A stretch of DNA of 64,000 nt. Source: an uncultured Bacteroides sp. (GTDB lineage: Bacteria > Bacteroidota > Bacteroidia > Bacteroidales > Bacteroidaceae). Positions 25,954 through 34,269 of this stretch are shown piece after piece. The notes below the pieces were generated by a model. It made no database searches. It was not told where the DNA came from and saw only the letters and a program-made list of their open reading frames with translations. Positions within the stretch are counted from its first letter, which is position 1, and each line of letters begins with the position of its first letter. The stretch lies in assembly GCA_949296415.1 (NCBI GenBank), contig CASFQC010000004.1:1-64000 (forward strand). Direction: 5' to 3'. The position numbers and the translations under genes are program-made.

Positions 25954-26010
25954 GCCCCGGCCAGCCATCGGAAACCAAGATTCAGACAGTTTCCGATGGC
26001 CGGCCGGGGC
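25954..26010 (-). terminator. Very long stem-loop downstream of folE
   Basis: A 22-bp stem with a single mismatch, GCCCCGGCCAGCCATCGGAAAC (25954-25975), with the complement at 25989-26010 and a 13-nt loop. It is about 45 bp after the folE stop. No U-run follows on the minus strand, so it may protect the mRNA end rather than terminate. Nothing else is seen between 25794 and 26054. Confidence 0.6.
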
Positions 26011-26054
26011 CGATAATGTTTTCTGTAGAGGCGCCTGTCCGGCGTGTCTTCCGC

Positions 26055-26642
26055 TTATCTGTTCTGTCGGATAAGATTCATAAATTCTTCTCGTGTCTTC
26101 GCTTGGTTGAAAGCGCCGGTAAAGTCGGAAGTGGTGGTCACGGAATTCTGCTTCTCTACGCCCCGCATCTGCATGCACATATGCTTGGCTTCCACCACCA
26201 CCATCACTCCCAACGGGTGAAGTGTTTCCTGTATGCATTCCTTTATCTGGAGGGTCATGCGCTCCTGCACCTGCAGCCGGTGGGAGAATATGTCCACTAC
26301 ACGGGCTATCTTGCTGAGTCCTGTAATATATCCGTTGGGGATATAGGCTACATGGGCCTTTCCGTAAAAAGGCAGCATATGATGTTCGCAAAGTGAAAAG
26401 AAATCAATGTCTTTCACTATGACCATCTGACTGTATTCTTCCTTGAACTTGGCCGAAAGCAGGACTTCGTGCGGATCCATGCTATATCCTTTTGTCAGTG
26501 TCAGCATGGCTTTGGCCACACGTTCGGGAGTCTTCAGCAGCCCGTCGCGGGCCGGATCCTCACCCAATAGGGAAAGGATGCTGTGATAATGTCCCTTCAG
26601 CTCCTCAAGTACGGGTGAATGTATTTCTTCTTTCTCTAACAT
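26055..26642 (-). CDS. folE: GTP cyclohydrolase I
   Basis: 195 aa, normal length. It converts GTP to 7,8-dihydroneopterin triphosphate, the first step of tetrahydrofolate and pterin synthesis. The zinc and active-site motifs are intact: [22 protein letters not shown] (Cys-Glu-His-His), [23 protein letters not shown], and the C-terminal [23 protein letters not shown] with the second cysteine. Cytoplasmic homodecamer in known members. Follows the SPOR protein gene by about 50 bp on the same strand. Confidence 0.97.
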   Translation of the reverse strand: MLEKEEIHSPVLEELKGHYHSILSLLGEDPARDGLLKTPERVAKAMLTLTKGYSMDPHEVLLSAKFKEEYSQMVIVKDIDFFSLCEHHMLPFYGKAHVAYIPNGYITGLSKIARVVDIFSHRLQVQERMTLQIKECIQETLHPLGVMVVVEAKHMCMQMRGVEKQNSVTTTSDFTGAFNQAKTREEFMNLIRQNR

Positions 26643-26693
26643 AATTTTTTTGGGAGGGGAAACAGGGACACCAGAGTGTCCTTCTCCATATTT

Positions 26694-27152
26694 TTACAAA
26701 TAAAGGTTGATCTGTTCTCTTACAATAGACACTTCTTTGAACACGCCCGTGGCACGTAACTTTCGCATCATGGCATCCGCTTCCTCTATGCTGCGGAAAT
26801 CGCCGGCCCTGCACAGCCATCTGGGAGGATTGAATGAGGTATACACAGCCAGGTCGGGGAAATGGTCCTTTATCTGTGAGGCCACGGCATACGCCTCGTT
26901 CTTGGCTTGCCGGGTATTGTTTCCTGCATATACCTGTACACGGTATCCGGCACTTTTTATCACCTTACGGCCTTCCGGATCAAGAGGGGGAGTCTCGGCT
27001 TTCACCAAAGCGGCTATCCGCGGGTCTTGATGGATGACGACCTTGCCTTGCCCTGGCACATCGCGCTTCAGGCTTTCCAGTATATTGTTTTGCGCTGCAG
27101 CCCCGGCAACAAGCAGGAAACTGGCCGACAGAGAGAGTAGGACTCGTTTCAT
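26694..27152 (-). CDS. SPOR domain-containing periplasmic protein
   Basis: 152 aa. Signal peptide MKRVLLSLSASFLLVAGAAAQ. Residues about 70-150 form a SPOR (sporulation-related repeat) domain: GYRVQVYAGNNTRQAKNEAYAVASQIKDHF, WLCRAGDFRSIEEADAMMRKLRATGVF. SPOR domains bind denuded glycan strands of peptidoglycan, often at the division site. Small secreted SPOR proteins of this type are common in Bacteroidales, where they are found between tpiA and folE. The tpiA terminator precedes it, so it may have its own weak promoter; none is obvious. Confidence 0.9.
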   Translation of the reverse strand: MKRVLLSLSASFLLVAGAAAQNNILESLKRDVPGQGKVVIHQDPRIAALVKAETPPLDPEGRKVIKSAGYRVQVYAGNNTRQAKNEAYAVASQIKDHFPDLAVYTSFNPPRWLCRAGDFRSIEEADAMMRKLRATGVFKEVSIVREQINLYL

Positions 27153-27260
27153 AAGGATATCTCTTGGGAGGTTTGAAAGAATGAAAGGCGAACAGGCCTG
27201 TAATGATTTGTTTTAGGATTTTCCCGAAGCTATATGTGCGTTCAGAAGCTGTTTTGCATT

Positions 27261-27298
27261 GAAAAAGTTGGCGGAAGGCGTAAATGTCTTCCGCCAAC
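27261..27298 (-). terminator. Terminator of tpiA
   Basis: Stem GTTGGCGGAAG (27267-27277) with CTTCCGCCAAC (27288-27298), followed on the minus strand by TTTTTC (27266-27261). Confidence 0.85.
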
Positions 27299-27318
27299 CT
27301 GTCTTAGTCAACGGGTTT

Positions 27319-28074
27319 TCAGTTGAAAGCGTCTATGATGCCTTTAAAGTCTGCTGCTTTCAATGCGGCACCGCCTATCAGTCCACCATCTACATCGGGT
27401 TTTGCAAACAGTTCTTTTGCGTTGGAGGGTTTGCAGCTTCCGCCATACAGGATAGAGCAGTTTTCTGCAATCTCTTGGCCGTATTTGCGGGCTACTTCCG
27501 AACGGATGAAGGCATGTATTTCTTCTGCCTGTTCGGGAGTGGCGGTCTTGCCTGTGCCGATAGCCCAAACAGGTTCGTAAGCCAGGATCACCTTGGAGAA
27601 ATCTTCGGCGGACAGAGAGAAGACAGAAGCTAGCTGTGCGGCCACCACTTCGTTCTGCCGGTTGGCCTCACGTTCTTCCAGCACCTCGCCTATGCAGAAA
27701 ATAGGAGTCAAGTCATGCGCCAAAGCCAGTTTCACCTTTTCTGCCAGGATCTCTACAGTCTCATGATAGTAGGCACGGCGTTCAGAGTGTCCCAAAATGA
27801 CGTATTTGGCACCCGTAGAAGCTACCATAGCCGCAGACACCTCACCGGTATATGCGCCCGACTCTTTATCTGCGCAGTTCTCGGCACCGACACCTATCTT
27901 GGCGGGGTCTACCAGTGGAGTGACCGAAGCCAGATGAATGAAAGGTGTGCAAATGACCACATCACAGTTGGGCTTCTCTGCAGCCAACATTTCGTTCAGT
28001 TCTTTAGCCAGAGCAATACCCTCCTGAAGGGTCTTGTTCATTTTCCAGTTTCCTGCAACAATGTTTTTTCTCAT
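27319..28074 (-). CDS. tpiA: Triosephosphate isomerase
   Basis: 251 aa, the standard length. It interconverts dihydroxyacetone phosphate and glyceraldehyde 3-phosphate. Catalytic features are all visible: GNWKMNK (Lys), ILGHSERR (His) and [15 protein letters not shown] (Glu), then the phosphate-binding [12 protein letters not shown] and [12 protein letters not shown]. Cytoplasmic dimer. Third gene of the DUF1599-DoxX-tpiA cluster, with a strong terminator just after it. Confidence 0.98.
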   Translation of the reverse strand: MRKNIVAGNWKMNKTLQEGIALAKELNEMLAAEKPNCDVVICTPFIHLASVTPLVDPAKIGVGAENCADKESGAYTGEVSAAMVASTGAKYVILGHSERRAYYHETVEILAEKVKLALAHDLTPIFCIGEVLEEREANRQNEVVAAQLASVFSLSAEDFSKVILAYEPVWAIGTGKTATPEQAEEIHAFIRSEVARKYGQEIAENCSILYGGSCKPSNAKELFAKPDVDGGLIGGAALKAADFKGIIDAFN

Positions 28075-28125
28075 TTTTCTGTTATTTATAAAGGGTTAAT
28101 ATAAGAAATTCCGTTTTCTATCATG

Positions 28126-29412
28126 TTATGTCTGAGGCGTAGATGGGCTTTTTGTAAGCTTACCCTGTTTCTTCGGTCTGAACAGCAAATCCAAACAAAG
28201 GATGAACAACAGGGGGGCTGCAAACCATAGCATCACACGTGCCAGCGCGTGTGCCATAGTCTCTGTCTTGAGCTGTCCTACAGGGAGCTTGTCCAGAGAG
28301 TCGTGCAACACGTATTCGTCAGGCAAGTCATTATCGCTCCATTTCTTCAGGATGACGCCGTCTTTCAGCAGCAACAGTCCGGGATTGGAACGCACTATCG
28401 TCTTCAATGTCACATCTTCACCGCGGTAGAACTTGTATTCGGCACCGGTCATGTCGCACCACCGCTCCACCCCTTCCATAGAAGAAGAGGTCAGGGCATA
28501 GAAGCCATATCCGCGATCCACACTGTAATCATATATCTCATTGATAAGATCTATGTTACTGTCATCGGCCACATCCAGCTGATAAGCCACCAACAGGAAA
28601 GAATACCCAGGGTCGGACAATACGGCATCAGCTATATCTTCTCCCGTCTCCATATCTATCATGGAAAACTCCTGTATCGGCGGTTCATATCCTTTCTGTC
28701 TGATACGTGTATCTGCCTTCACAAATGTCCAGGTACTGTCCGGATAATTCTCCAGTGTGAACTCTTTTCTCTGCCCGTCTTTTTCCAGTACAAATACTGT
28801 CTCATATTCCGTAGGCTTCTCACCGGGAGGTACAGTCATGGCTTCCTTTATGTTGACCCCGACTTTAAAAGGGCGGAAGTCAAGCACCGGCAGATGGCGC
28901 AGGCTGTAAAAAGAGAGCGCGAATATGAATACAAGCGTGTACATGGACACCATCCACTCCACCTTTAGCGTGACAAAACGCACAATCAGCCGTTTCCATT
29001 TAAAAACCACGGCTGCCGCTACCAGCAATACCACGTTTTTCCAGAATGTCTGCCAGTTGGTCAGCACGACAGCGTCGCCAAAGCATCCGCAGTCGCTCAC
29101 CGGATTGGCCACAGCCAGATAGAACGTAAGAGGAGTCATGCAGACCATCAGCAACAATGCCAGTCCGGTGGATATGCGCCGACGTACGCCAAACAGCAGG
29201 AAAGCACCTACGCAGAATTCTGTAGCGGCCAGCAGTACCGACATGAGCAAAGGCACATGAGCCGGTATCCATCCGGACATGCCGAAAGCTGCCACATAAT
29301 CCTGAATCTTGTAGAATGTGCCGAGCGGGTCCACAGCCTTCACAAAGCCTGAAAACACAAACACTACCGCCAGTAGGAACCGGCAGAAGTTGGCACATGC
29401 CACCTTGGCCAT
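28126..29412 (-). CDS. DoxX-like membrane protein with C-terminal thioredoxin-like domain (BT_3930-type)
   Basis: About 428 aa from the ATG at 29412 (MAKVACANFCRF). A TTG seven codons upstream would overlap the preceding gene and is less likely. The N-terminal region has four TM segments with the DoxX-type pattern (FCRFLLAVVFVFSGFVKAVDPLGTFYKI, GAFLLFGVRRRISTGLALLLMVCMTPLTFYL). The segment SDCGCFGDAV is a characteristic short Cys pair of this family. The C-terminal 200 residues (GYSFLLVAYQLDVADDSNIDLIN..) look like a thioredoxin-fold domain without a CxxC, and a last TM helix is near 400. A redox or quinone-linked function is possible; no direct evidence. Confidence 0.85.
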   Translation of the reverse strand: MAKVACANFCRFLLAVVFVFSGFVKAVDPLGTFYKIQDYVAAFGMSGWIPAHVPLLMSVLLAATEFCVGAFLLFGVRRRISTGLALLLMVCMTPLTFYLAVANPVSDCGCFGDAVVLTNWQTFWKNVVLLVAAAVVFKWKRLIVRFVTLKVEWMVSMYTLVFIFALSFYSLRHLPVLDFRPFKVGVNIKEAMTVPPGEKPTEYETVFVLEKDGQRKEFTLENYPDSTWTFVKADTRIRQKGYEPPIQEFSMIDMETGEDIADAVLSDPGYSFLLVAYQLDVADDSNIDLINEIYDYSVDRGYGFYALTSSSMEGVERWCDMTGAEYKFYRGEDVTLKTIVRSNPGLLLLKDGVILKKWSDNDLPDEYVLHDSLDKLPVGQLKTETMAHALARVMLWFAAPLLFILCLDLLFRPKKQGKLTKSPSTPQT

Positions 29413-29416
29413 ATGT

Positions 29417-29968
29417 TTATTCTCTTCCTTCAAACTCTATCTTTATCAGTCCGAACACCGCGTAATTTATCATATCCATGTAGTTGGCGTTTACTCCCTC
29501 TGAAACCAAAGTCTGTCCGTCCAGGCTTTCTATCTGCTTGGTGCGGTATATCTTCATCAGTATCAGGTCGGTATATGAACTTACACGCATGTTGCGCCAA
29601 GCCTCGTCGTAGTCATGGTTCTTGGCCAGCATAAGTTCCAGCGAGATATTGGCATATTTGTCATACAAGGCCGTCGCTTCATCGTCTGTCAGGTCTGCCC
29701 TGTCGGCACAACCCAGTTCCAGTTGGATGAGGCCAATGATGCCATAGTTCACGATAGCAATGAACTCGCCTTTTATCCCCTCGTCCACATATGCCACTCC
29801 TTTGGTCTCTATACTACGTATGCGTTTGGCTTTGATGAACAGTTGGTCGGTGACAGATACGGGCCGGAGTATGCGCCAGGCCGCCCCATAATCGTGCAGT
29901 TTCTTGACAAACAGTTCGCGGCACATGGCTATGGCATGTTCAAATTGCTGTCTGGTATCTTCCATCAT
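29417..29968 (-). CDS. DUF1599 domain-containing protein
   Basis: 183 aa. It holds two copies of the DUF1599 unit: KKLHDYGAAWRILRPVSVTDQLFIKAKRIRSIE near 20-52 and AKNHDYDEAWRNMRVSSYTDLILMKIYRTKQIE near 110-145, each followed by a GLIQLELG or GLIKIEFE tail. The family is all-helical, MazG-like in appearance, and of unknown biochemical function. Two adjacent ATGs (29968, 29965) are possible starts. First gene of the tpiA cluster in transcription order; the DoxX gene starts 4 bp after its stop. Confidence 0.9.
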   Translation of the reverse strand: MMEDTRQQFEHAIAMCRELFVKKLHDYGAAWRILRPVSVTDQLFIKAKRIRSIETKGVAYVDEGIKGEFIAIVNYGIIGLIQLELGCADRADLTDDEATALYDKYANISLELMLAKNHDYDEAWRNMRVSSYTDLILMKIYRTKQIESLDGQTLVSEGVNANYMDMINYAVFGLIKIEFEGRE

Positions 29969-29987
29969 ATTCCTAATAAATGCGGGG

Positions 29988-29995
29988 CAAATTTA
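29988..29995 (-). promoter_or_regulatory. Possible -7 box for the DUF1599-DoxX-tpiA unit
   Basis: TAAATTTG on the minus strand fits TAnnTTTG, about 20 nt before the first ATG. No clear -33. Confidence 0.45.
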
Positions 29996-30134
29996 TGAAT
30001 AAATCACCGAATAACGAGAAAGGGCACTCTAAATATTATTAAAGTACCCACGACTGTTCCATTTGGCTGTCTCCCTATATATAATTAAGGTGCCGGAAGC
30101 AAGACTGAAAAGCTCCGGCCTGGCGCGTGCCCAT

Positions 30135-30244
30135 ACACAGCCCGGTGCGAACCCATTGGCAGCCTGGTGTGAATCCGTTCACAGGAAGCTGCGGACCCAC
30201 CCCCAGGAAGCTGTGAGTCCGTTCGCAGGAAACGGCTGATATAC
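30135..30244. repeat. Array with 22-bp period, copy 2 (five degenerate units)
   Basis: Units start at 30135, 30157, 30179, 30201 and 30223, for example TGGCAGCCTGGTGTGAATCC.. and CCCCAGGAAGCTGTGAGTCC... The first is close to the TCACAGCACGGTGCGGAC unit of copy 1. It lies just 3' of the M23 peptidase gene. A small GCCGGA..TCCGGC hairpin is at about 30092-30120. No gene is seen in 29996-30300. Confidence 0.7.
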
Positions 30245-30300
30245 AACATGCTGGCTGACGTGGAGTGCTGCTCCTTATTCTGCCATACCGGCAGGAAGCC

Positions 30301-31158
30301 TTACGAGCATCGCAATACCTGTCCCGGCCTGAGCACAGTACGCCGCGTGATGCGGTTCAGCTCGCATAGTCTCTGTACCGTCGTGCCTTGGCGTGCGGCA
30401 ATCCTTGACAAGGTATCGCCTTTCTTCACTTTATAATACAGTCCTTTGCTTCCGGATTTTGACGATGAGGTTCCGGCTTTCTGGAAGGTATAGGTATCGG
30501 CCACGATATCCTGTTTTTCAAAATCGAACATCTGTGCCGGATTGAGCGGAATGCCCAGGAAACGGGTTTCAAAATGCAAGTGCGAACCTGTAGAACGGCC
30601 CGTGTTTCCTCCCAAGGCTATAGGGTCACCTGCACGCACCAGCTGGTCGGGTTTCACCAGTTGTTTGGACAGGTGTCCGTATACGGTTTCCAGTCCGTTG
30701 TCATGGCGGATAACGATATATTTGCCATATCCGCGACGGCGTCCCTGGTCTTTCACTATACGCACCTTACCGTCGAATGCCGCCCGTATCGTATCGCCTA
30801 TATACACTTTAATGTCCAGTCCGTAGTGCGAACGCCGACGGCGCGGCCTGTAGCCGAACACATCGGTAATGCGGTCGTGTGTGGTAGGCATGCAGAAGTC
30901 CGTAAGGTCGAAGACGTATTTGTCAGGGATAATGGCATCGGTGTATTTTACCGTTTCGTTGTTCCAGTTGGGGTAGATGTCAAATCCCGGATAGAGGGAT
31001 TGTTCGGCACGTATTTGTTTCTGCAATTCCAGCGAGTCCACGCTTTTCAGTTTCTTGTCTATCGGAGCTTGGCGTGCTATCAGGTCCTGTGCGGAAGTAT
31101 TGGCGCAGAACAGGAGGGCCGCAGCTGCCAAAACCATTTTCAGTTTGCTATATTTCAT
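30301..31158 (-). CDS. M23 family peptidoglycan endopeptidase with LysM domain
   Basis: 285 aa. Signal peptide about 1-23 (MKYSKLKMVLAAAALLFCANTSA). The M23 (LytM) domain occupies about 95-215. The zinc ligands are visible in RSHYGLDIKV (His and Asp) and in SHLHFET (HLH), with GYGKYIVIRHDNGLETVYGHL before it. A C-terminal LysM domain (about 240-284, YKVKKGDTLSRIAARQGTTVQRLCELN) binds peptidoglycan. It should hydrolyse peptide cross-links in the periplasm. A -7 box lies at 31281-31288. Confidence 0.94.
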   Translation of the reverse strand: MKYSKLKMVLAAAALLFCANTSAQDLIARQAPIDKKLKSVDSLELQKQIRAEQSLYPGFDIYPNWNNETVKYTDAIIPDKYVFDLTDFCMPTTHDRITDVFGYRPRRRRSHYGLDIKVYIGDTIRAAFDGKVRIVKDQGRRRGYGKYIVIRHDNGLETVYGHLSKQLVKPDQLVRAGDPIALGGNTGRSTGSHLHFETRFLGIPLNPAQMFDFEKQDIVADTYTFQKAGTSSSKSGSKGLYYKVKKGDTLSRIAARQGTTVQRLCELNRITRRTVLRPGQVLRCS

Positions 31159-31280
31159 TTGTCCGGAGATGTTGCTTCACTTTTTCTGATACCCGCAGTC
31201 TGATGTGTTCTCTTGTCCTTTCCGGAATACCTTCACTGACTGCGACGAATACCATCGGGGATTTTTTTCAAAAATTCCCC

Positions 31281-31288
31281 CAAAGGTA
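31281..31288 (-). promoter_or_regulatory. -7 box for the M23 peptidase gene
   Basis: TACCTTTG on the minus strand; predicted start near 31274, leader about 116 nt. No exact -33. The rest of 31159-31496 has only an AT-rich palindrome (ATATGTTTAAAAACATAT, 31399-31416). Confidence 0.55.
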
Positions 31289-31496
31289 AGTTTTTCCAAC
31301 GAAAAAACCTTCACTTCTTTAAGCTTTTTTATGGTGTGTATGGCTGAAAGAAGAGAAAAACAGTTGTAGTGTGTTGTATGTCAGCGTGTTGTTTTATTAT
31401 ATGTTTAAAAACATATATGTTGTAATAAAGGTTTGTTTGCATTTTGTCTTGTGTTTTTTTGCATCCTTTTGGAATTTGTTTGGGCTTTGTGCCCTC

Positions 31497-32417
31497 TTAT
31501 AGTGAAGGATGTTCCAGCATCCACATTCCCAGTCCTGCAAGTCCGCCGTCCAATACGAAGTCTTCCGTTTGCACTCGTTGGAGACTTCTGTTCACGAATT
31601 TCTGAATCATTTTGTCGTCAGGTAGCGGACAACTGGCTTTCCCGAAATACACCAGTTGTCTCCAGGCAGTCTTTATGCCTTGCTCCACAGACAAGGGGGC
31701 GGCCAGGCCAAAAGCTATATCCCGTTCTATGTCGTCTCCCAACCGGATATCCGGTGCACTTTGTGTCCGTATCTGACTGAACACATGCAGGTCAGCCTGA
31801 CAGAAGGTAGGGTGGGCGAACACTTCCTGCAACAACGGGCGGAGCCGGACGCGGATTTTTTCCGCAGTCTCCTTGTCTGTTCTCTGTCCTATAGCGTTCA
31901 AGAAATGCAGTACGTCGTTGGCCAGTCCCAAGGTAAATCTGTGCTGTCCGTTTTCCAGTCCGTCAAGCAGGTAGGCGCAGAAGGCATTCAGGCTCTTCTC
32001 TATGCCGGTTCCGGCATTCAGCGCTCTTTCCGTCCAATAGACCGCCATGCTGAGATTGGAGACCACCTTTTCATAGCCCATCCGTCCGAGCAAATCCCGG
32101 TCTACCGGTGCCAGCACTTTGTCCGGGTTGCCTTGCACATAGCCATTCTTCAGCAGCCGGTCCACGCACCAGCCCACGCCGGACAGCCCGTTGTCAAAAT
32201 CCAGCGGCAATGTGCGTGCGTTCTTCAGCAACCCGTCCAGTATTTCTCCCGCAAAGTCGCTGTAATATTCCTTTCCTGAATGGCGGGCATAAGCATACAG
32301 GAAAAGCATCACACCGGCCTTTCCCCTGGCCAATCCTGCCTCCTGCATGTGGTAAGCATAAAGGGACAGGGTATTGGCTATGCTCTGCAACAATCTATTT
32401 TCCATTTCTTTTTCCAT
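31497..32417 (-). CDS. LanC-like alpha-barrel protein without zinc ligands, copy 1
   Basis: 306 aa. The repeat pattern of the LanC alpha,alpha-barrel is clear: LARGKAGVMLFLYAYARHSG near 27-46, FDNGLSGVGWCVDRLL near 75-90, LGLANDVLHFLN in the middle and LDGGLAGLGMWMLEHPSL at the C-terminus. The GxxHG, Cys and Cys-His zinc triad of true lanthipeptide cyclases is absent, so cyclase activity by the usual mechanism is unlikely. The gene overlaps the upstream glycosyltransferase (possible starts 32417 and 32405), as in the second pair at 42966-45753. This fixed pairing suggests a joint function, for example substrate recognition for the transferase. That role is inferred. Confidence 0.72.
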   Translation of the reverse strand: MEKEMENRLLQSIANTLSLYAYHMQEAGLARGKAGVMLFLYAYARHSGKEYYSDFAGEILDGLLKNARTLPLDFDNGLSGVGWCVDRLLKNGYVQGNPDKVLAPVDRDLLGRMGYEKVVSNLSMAVYWTERALNAGTGIEKSLNAFCAYLLDGLENGQHRFTLGLANDVLHFLNAIGQRTDKETAEKIRVRLRPLLQEVFAHPTFCQADLHVFSQIRTQSAPDIRLGDDIERDIAFGLAAPLSVEQGIKTAWRQLVYFGKASCPLPDDKMIQKFVNRSLQRVQTEDFVLDGGLAGLGMWMLEHPSL

Positions 32418-34269
32418 GATATCCGGCTATTACTTTTCTGAAGAAGTCCGTCAGCTCCCTTACGTGGTTGTCAAATACAAAATCCTTTCTGTGTTCCATT
32501 ACCCTATGGCTTGTCTCAGCCAGCAGACGCTTGTCCCTCAGCTGCCTTGCCAGTTCATGGATGTCCGTATAGCTTATTCCCATTCCGCGCCGTTCCACGT
32601 AGCTGTACTGCGCGAACACATGCCCCTCGTTTCGCCGTTGGATCATAGGCAGCCCTGCGGCCGCTAATGTATTGATGCGTGCGGGCAGGTTCAGGTCGGC
32701 CCATGTGGCCTTCAGCAGGGAACCGCCGTTGGAGCTGCCTATGCAATGCAGCCACCCGGCATCATACTGCGAAAATTCCCGTACCCATTCCGACGGGGCG
32801 CAGTGGCGGTGCACATGGATGTAAGCGGGAGCAATCCGCTGGAAGCTGTCCAGCACGTTGTCACCGGCTATGTAATTTTCGCTGTACACATGCAGATGGA
32901 TGCCGTTTCCGGCCAACGCCTTGAACTCGGCAGGCTGCAGTCCGATGATACGTCCCGTCACCACCGTATGCACTTCACCGTCCATAGCCGACAGCTTGGG
33001 TGAGAATGAACCGGTGAAACATTCCGCTTTCGGCAGGTCGCCGTCCATGACCAGGACAGGCGCGTCTTTCACGTTGGGCGCGAACAGGTCGAACCATTCC
33101 TTTATTTCAGGGTTTATGTAGATTTTGCCGTCGGCATACGTGTAGAGGTCAATGAGCTTCTCCCACAACCCTGCCTTACGGGCCTCGTGCGGCCCTTCCT
33201 TGAAGTGCCACACCATCGGCACCTCCAGCTCTGCCGTCATCACTTCGTGGGCCAGGTCAATGGCCGATGTGCTCAGGAGGGCATAAATGATGTCCGGTCT
33301 TATTTCCTTCACCCGCTCCTTCCAGCCTTCATACGGTATGGTCTCCACGTGTCCGAAAGGCAGAGGCCCCACCGTGGAATAGCAGAAGCGCGGCTTGGCC
33401 CACAGACCGTAAAGCCTGTGTCCGGCCTCTTCCAGCGCATAGATGCGTTCCGGATTATAGGCCAGTTCGCCCACAAGGAGAATCTTCAGTCCATTCTTGT
33501 CTGCCGTCACCGGTTTCCGGTAAGGGGCATATAGGGCAGTTTCGTCTGTCGTCTTGTAAGGGGTGGAGCGGAAGCGGACGGGAGTCTGTACATTATAGTA
33601 AGCGCGGTATTTGTTCAGTCCGCCTCCGAACTTCTCGCCGCACAGCTTGTGCCGCTGGTACGGATGGTTGGTCCAGGCGCAGGTGGTCTTGCCCGTAGAG
33701 GCAAACACCCCTTTGTCCGCCAGTTTGCGCCAGAAGAGGAAGAACAGGTCTTCGGACACGCACTCGCTCCGTTCCGTCCATCGGTCTGCCGTGCGTCGGT
33801 GGGCCGTCTGTACCAGTTGTAGGCTGTATCCCGGAATGGCACCCTTGCATTTTCTGTACGACAATATACCCGGCTCAGGCGACTCGTCATAGGCTATGCC
33901 GCTATAGGCCAGCACCACGTCCGGCATCCTCAGGAAAGTATCTCTCATGGTTTCCAAGTGGTCGGCATCATAGAAATCGTCGGCAGGCAGATAGGCCACG
34001 TAGGCATATCGGGCGGCATCCAGCCCCCGGTTCAGGGCTTGTCCCATCCCTTGGTTGGCCTCATTCTTCAGGTAGACAATGCGCTTGTCGTTCCTGTAAT
34101 CGGCAATGAACTCTTCCGTGCGGTCCGTACTCCCGTCATTGATGATGATCAGTTCAAAGCACGGATAGGTCTGCGCCATCAGGCTGGCTATGGCCCGACG
34201 GATATAGGCTGCCTGATTATAGACAGGCATCAGGACAGAAAACCATATGTCTGAATTTGTTTTATCCAT
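32395..34269 (-). CDS. Two-domain glycosyltransferase (GT2 plus GT-B-like), copy 1
   Basis: 624 aa from the ATG at 34269, which overlaps the preceding stop codon (TGATG), a sign of translational coupling. The N-terminal 270 residues are a GT2 (GT-A) domain: FSVLMPVYNQAAYIRRAIASLMAQTYP, IINDGSTDRT, then LPADDFYDADH with the metal-binding Asp pair. From about 275 on is a GT-B-like half: LKILLVGELAYNPERIYALEEAGH, MVWHFKEGP, DLNLPARINTLAAAGLPMI. So one chain may add two sugars, or one half may serve for recognition. It is clearly homologous end to end to the protein at 43885-45753. Acceptor unknown; its neighbours suggest a secreted peptide or surface protein. Confidence 0.82.
   Translation of the reverse strand: MDKTNSDIWFSVLMPVYNQAAYIRRAIASLMAQTYPCFELIIINDGSTDRTEEFIADYRNDKRIVYLKNEANQGMGQALNRGLDAARYAYVAYLPADDFYDADHLETMRDTFLRMPDVVLAYSGIAYDESPEPGILSYRKCKGAIPGYSLQLVQTAHRRTADRWTERSECVSEDLFFLFWRKLADKGVFASTGKTTCAWTNHPYQRHKLCGEKFGGGLNKYRAYYNVQTPVRFRSTPYKTTDETALYAPYRKPVTADKNGLKILLVGELAYNPERIYALEEAGHRLYGLWAKPRFCYSTVGPLPFGHVETIPYEGWKERVKEIRPDIIYALLSTSAIDLAHEVMTAELEVPMVWHFKEGPHEARKAGLWEKLIDLYTYADGKIYINPEIKEWFDLFAPNVKDAPVLVMDGDLPKAECFTGSFSPKLSAMDGEVHTVVTGRIIGLQPAEFKALAGNGIHLHVYSENYIAGDNVLDSFQRIAPAYIHVHRHCAPSEWVREFSQYDAGWLHCIGSSNGGSLLKATWADLNLPARINTLAAAGLPMIQRRNEGHVFAQYSYVERRGMGISYTDIHELARQLRDKRLLAETSHRVMEHRKDFVFDNHVRELTDFFRKVIAGYHGKRNGK

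Noticed and set aside
31497..32417. True lanthipeptide cyclase
   Set aside because: Neither LanC-like protein has the Cys/His zinc ligands, and no dehydratase is encoded nearby, so a lanthionine pathway is not supported.
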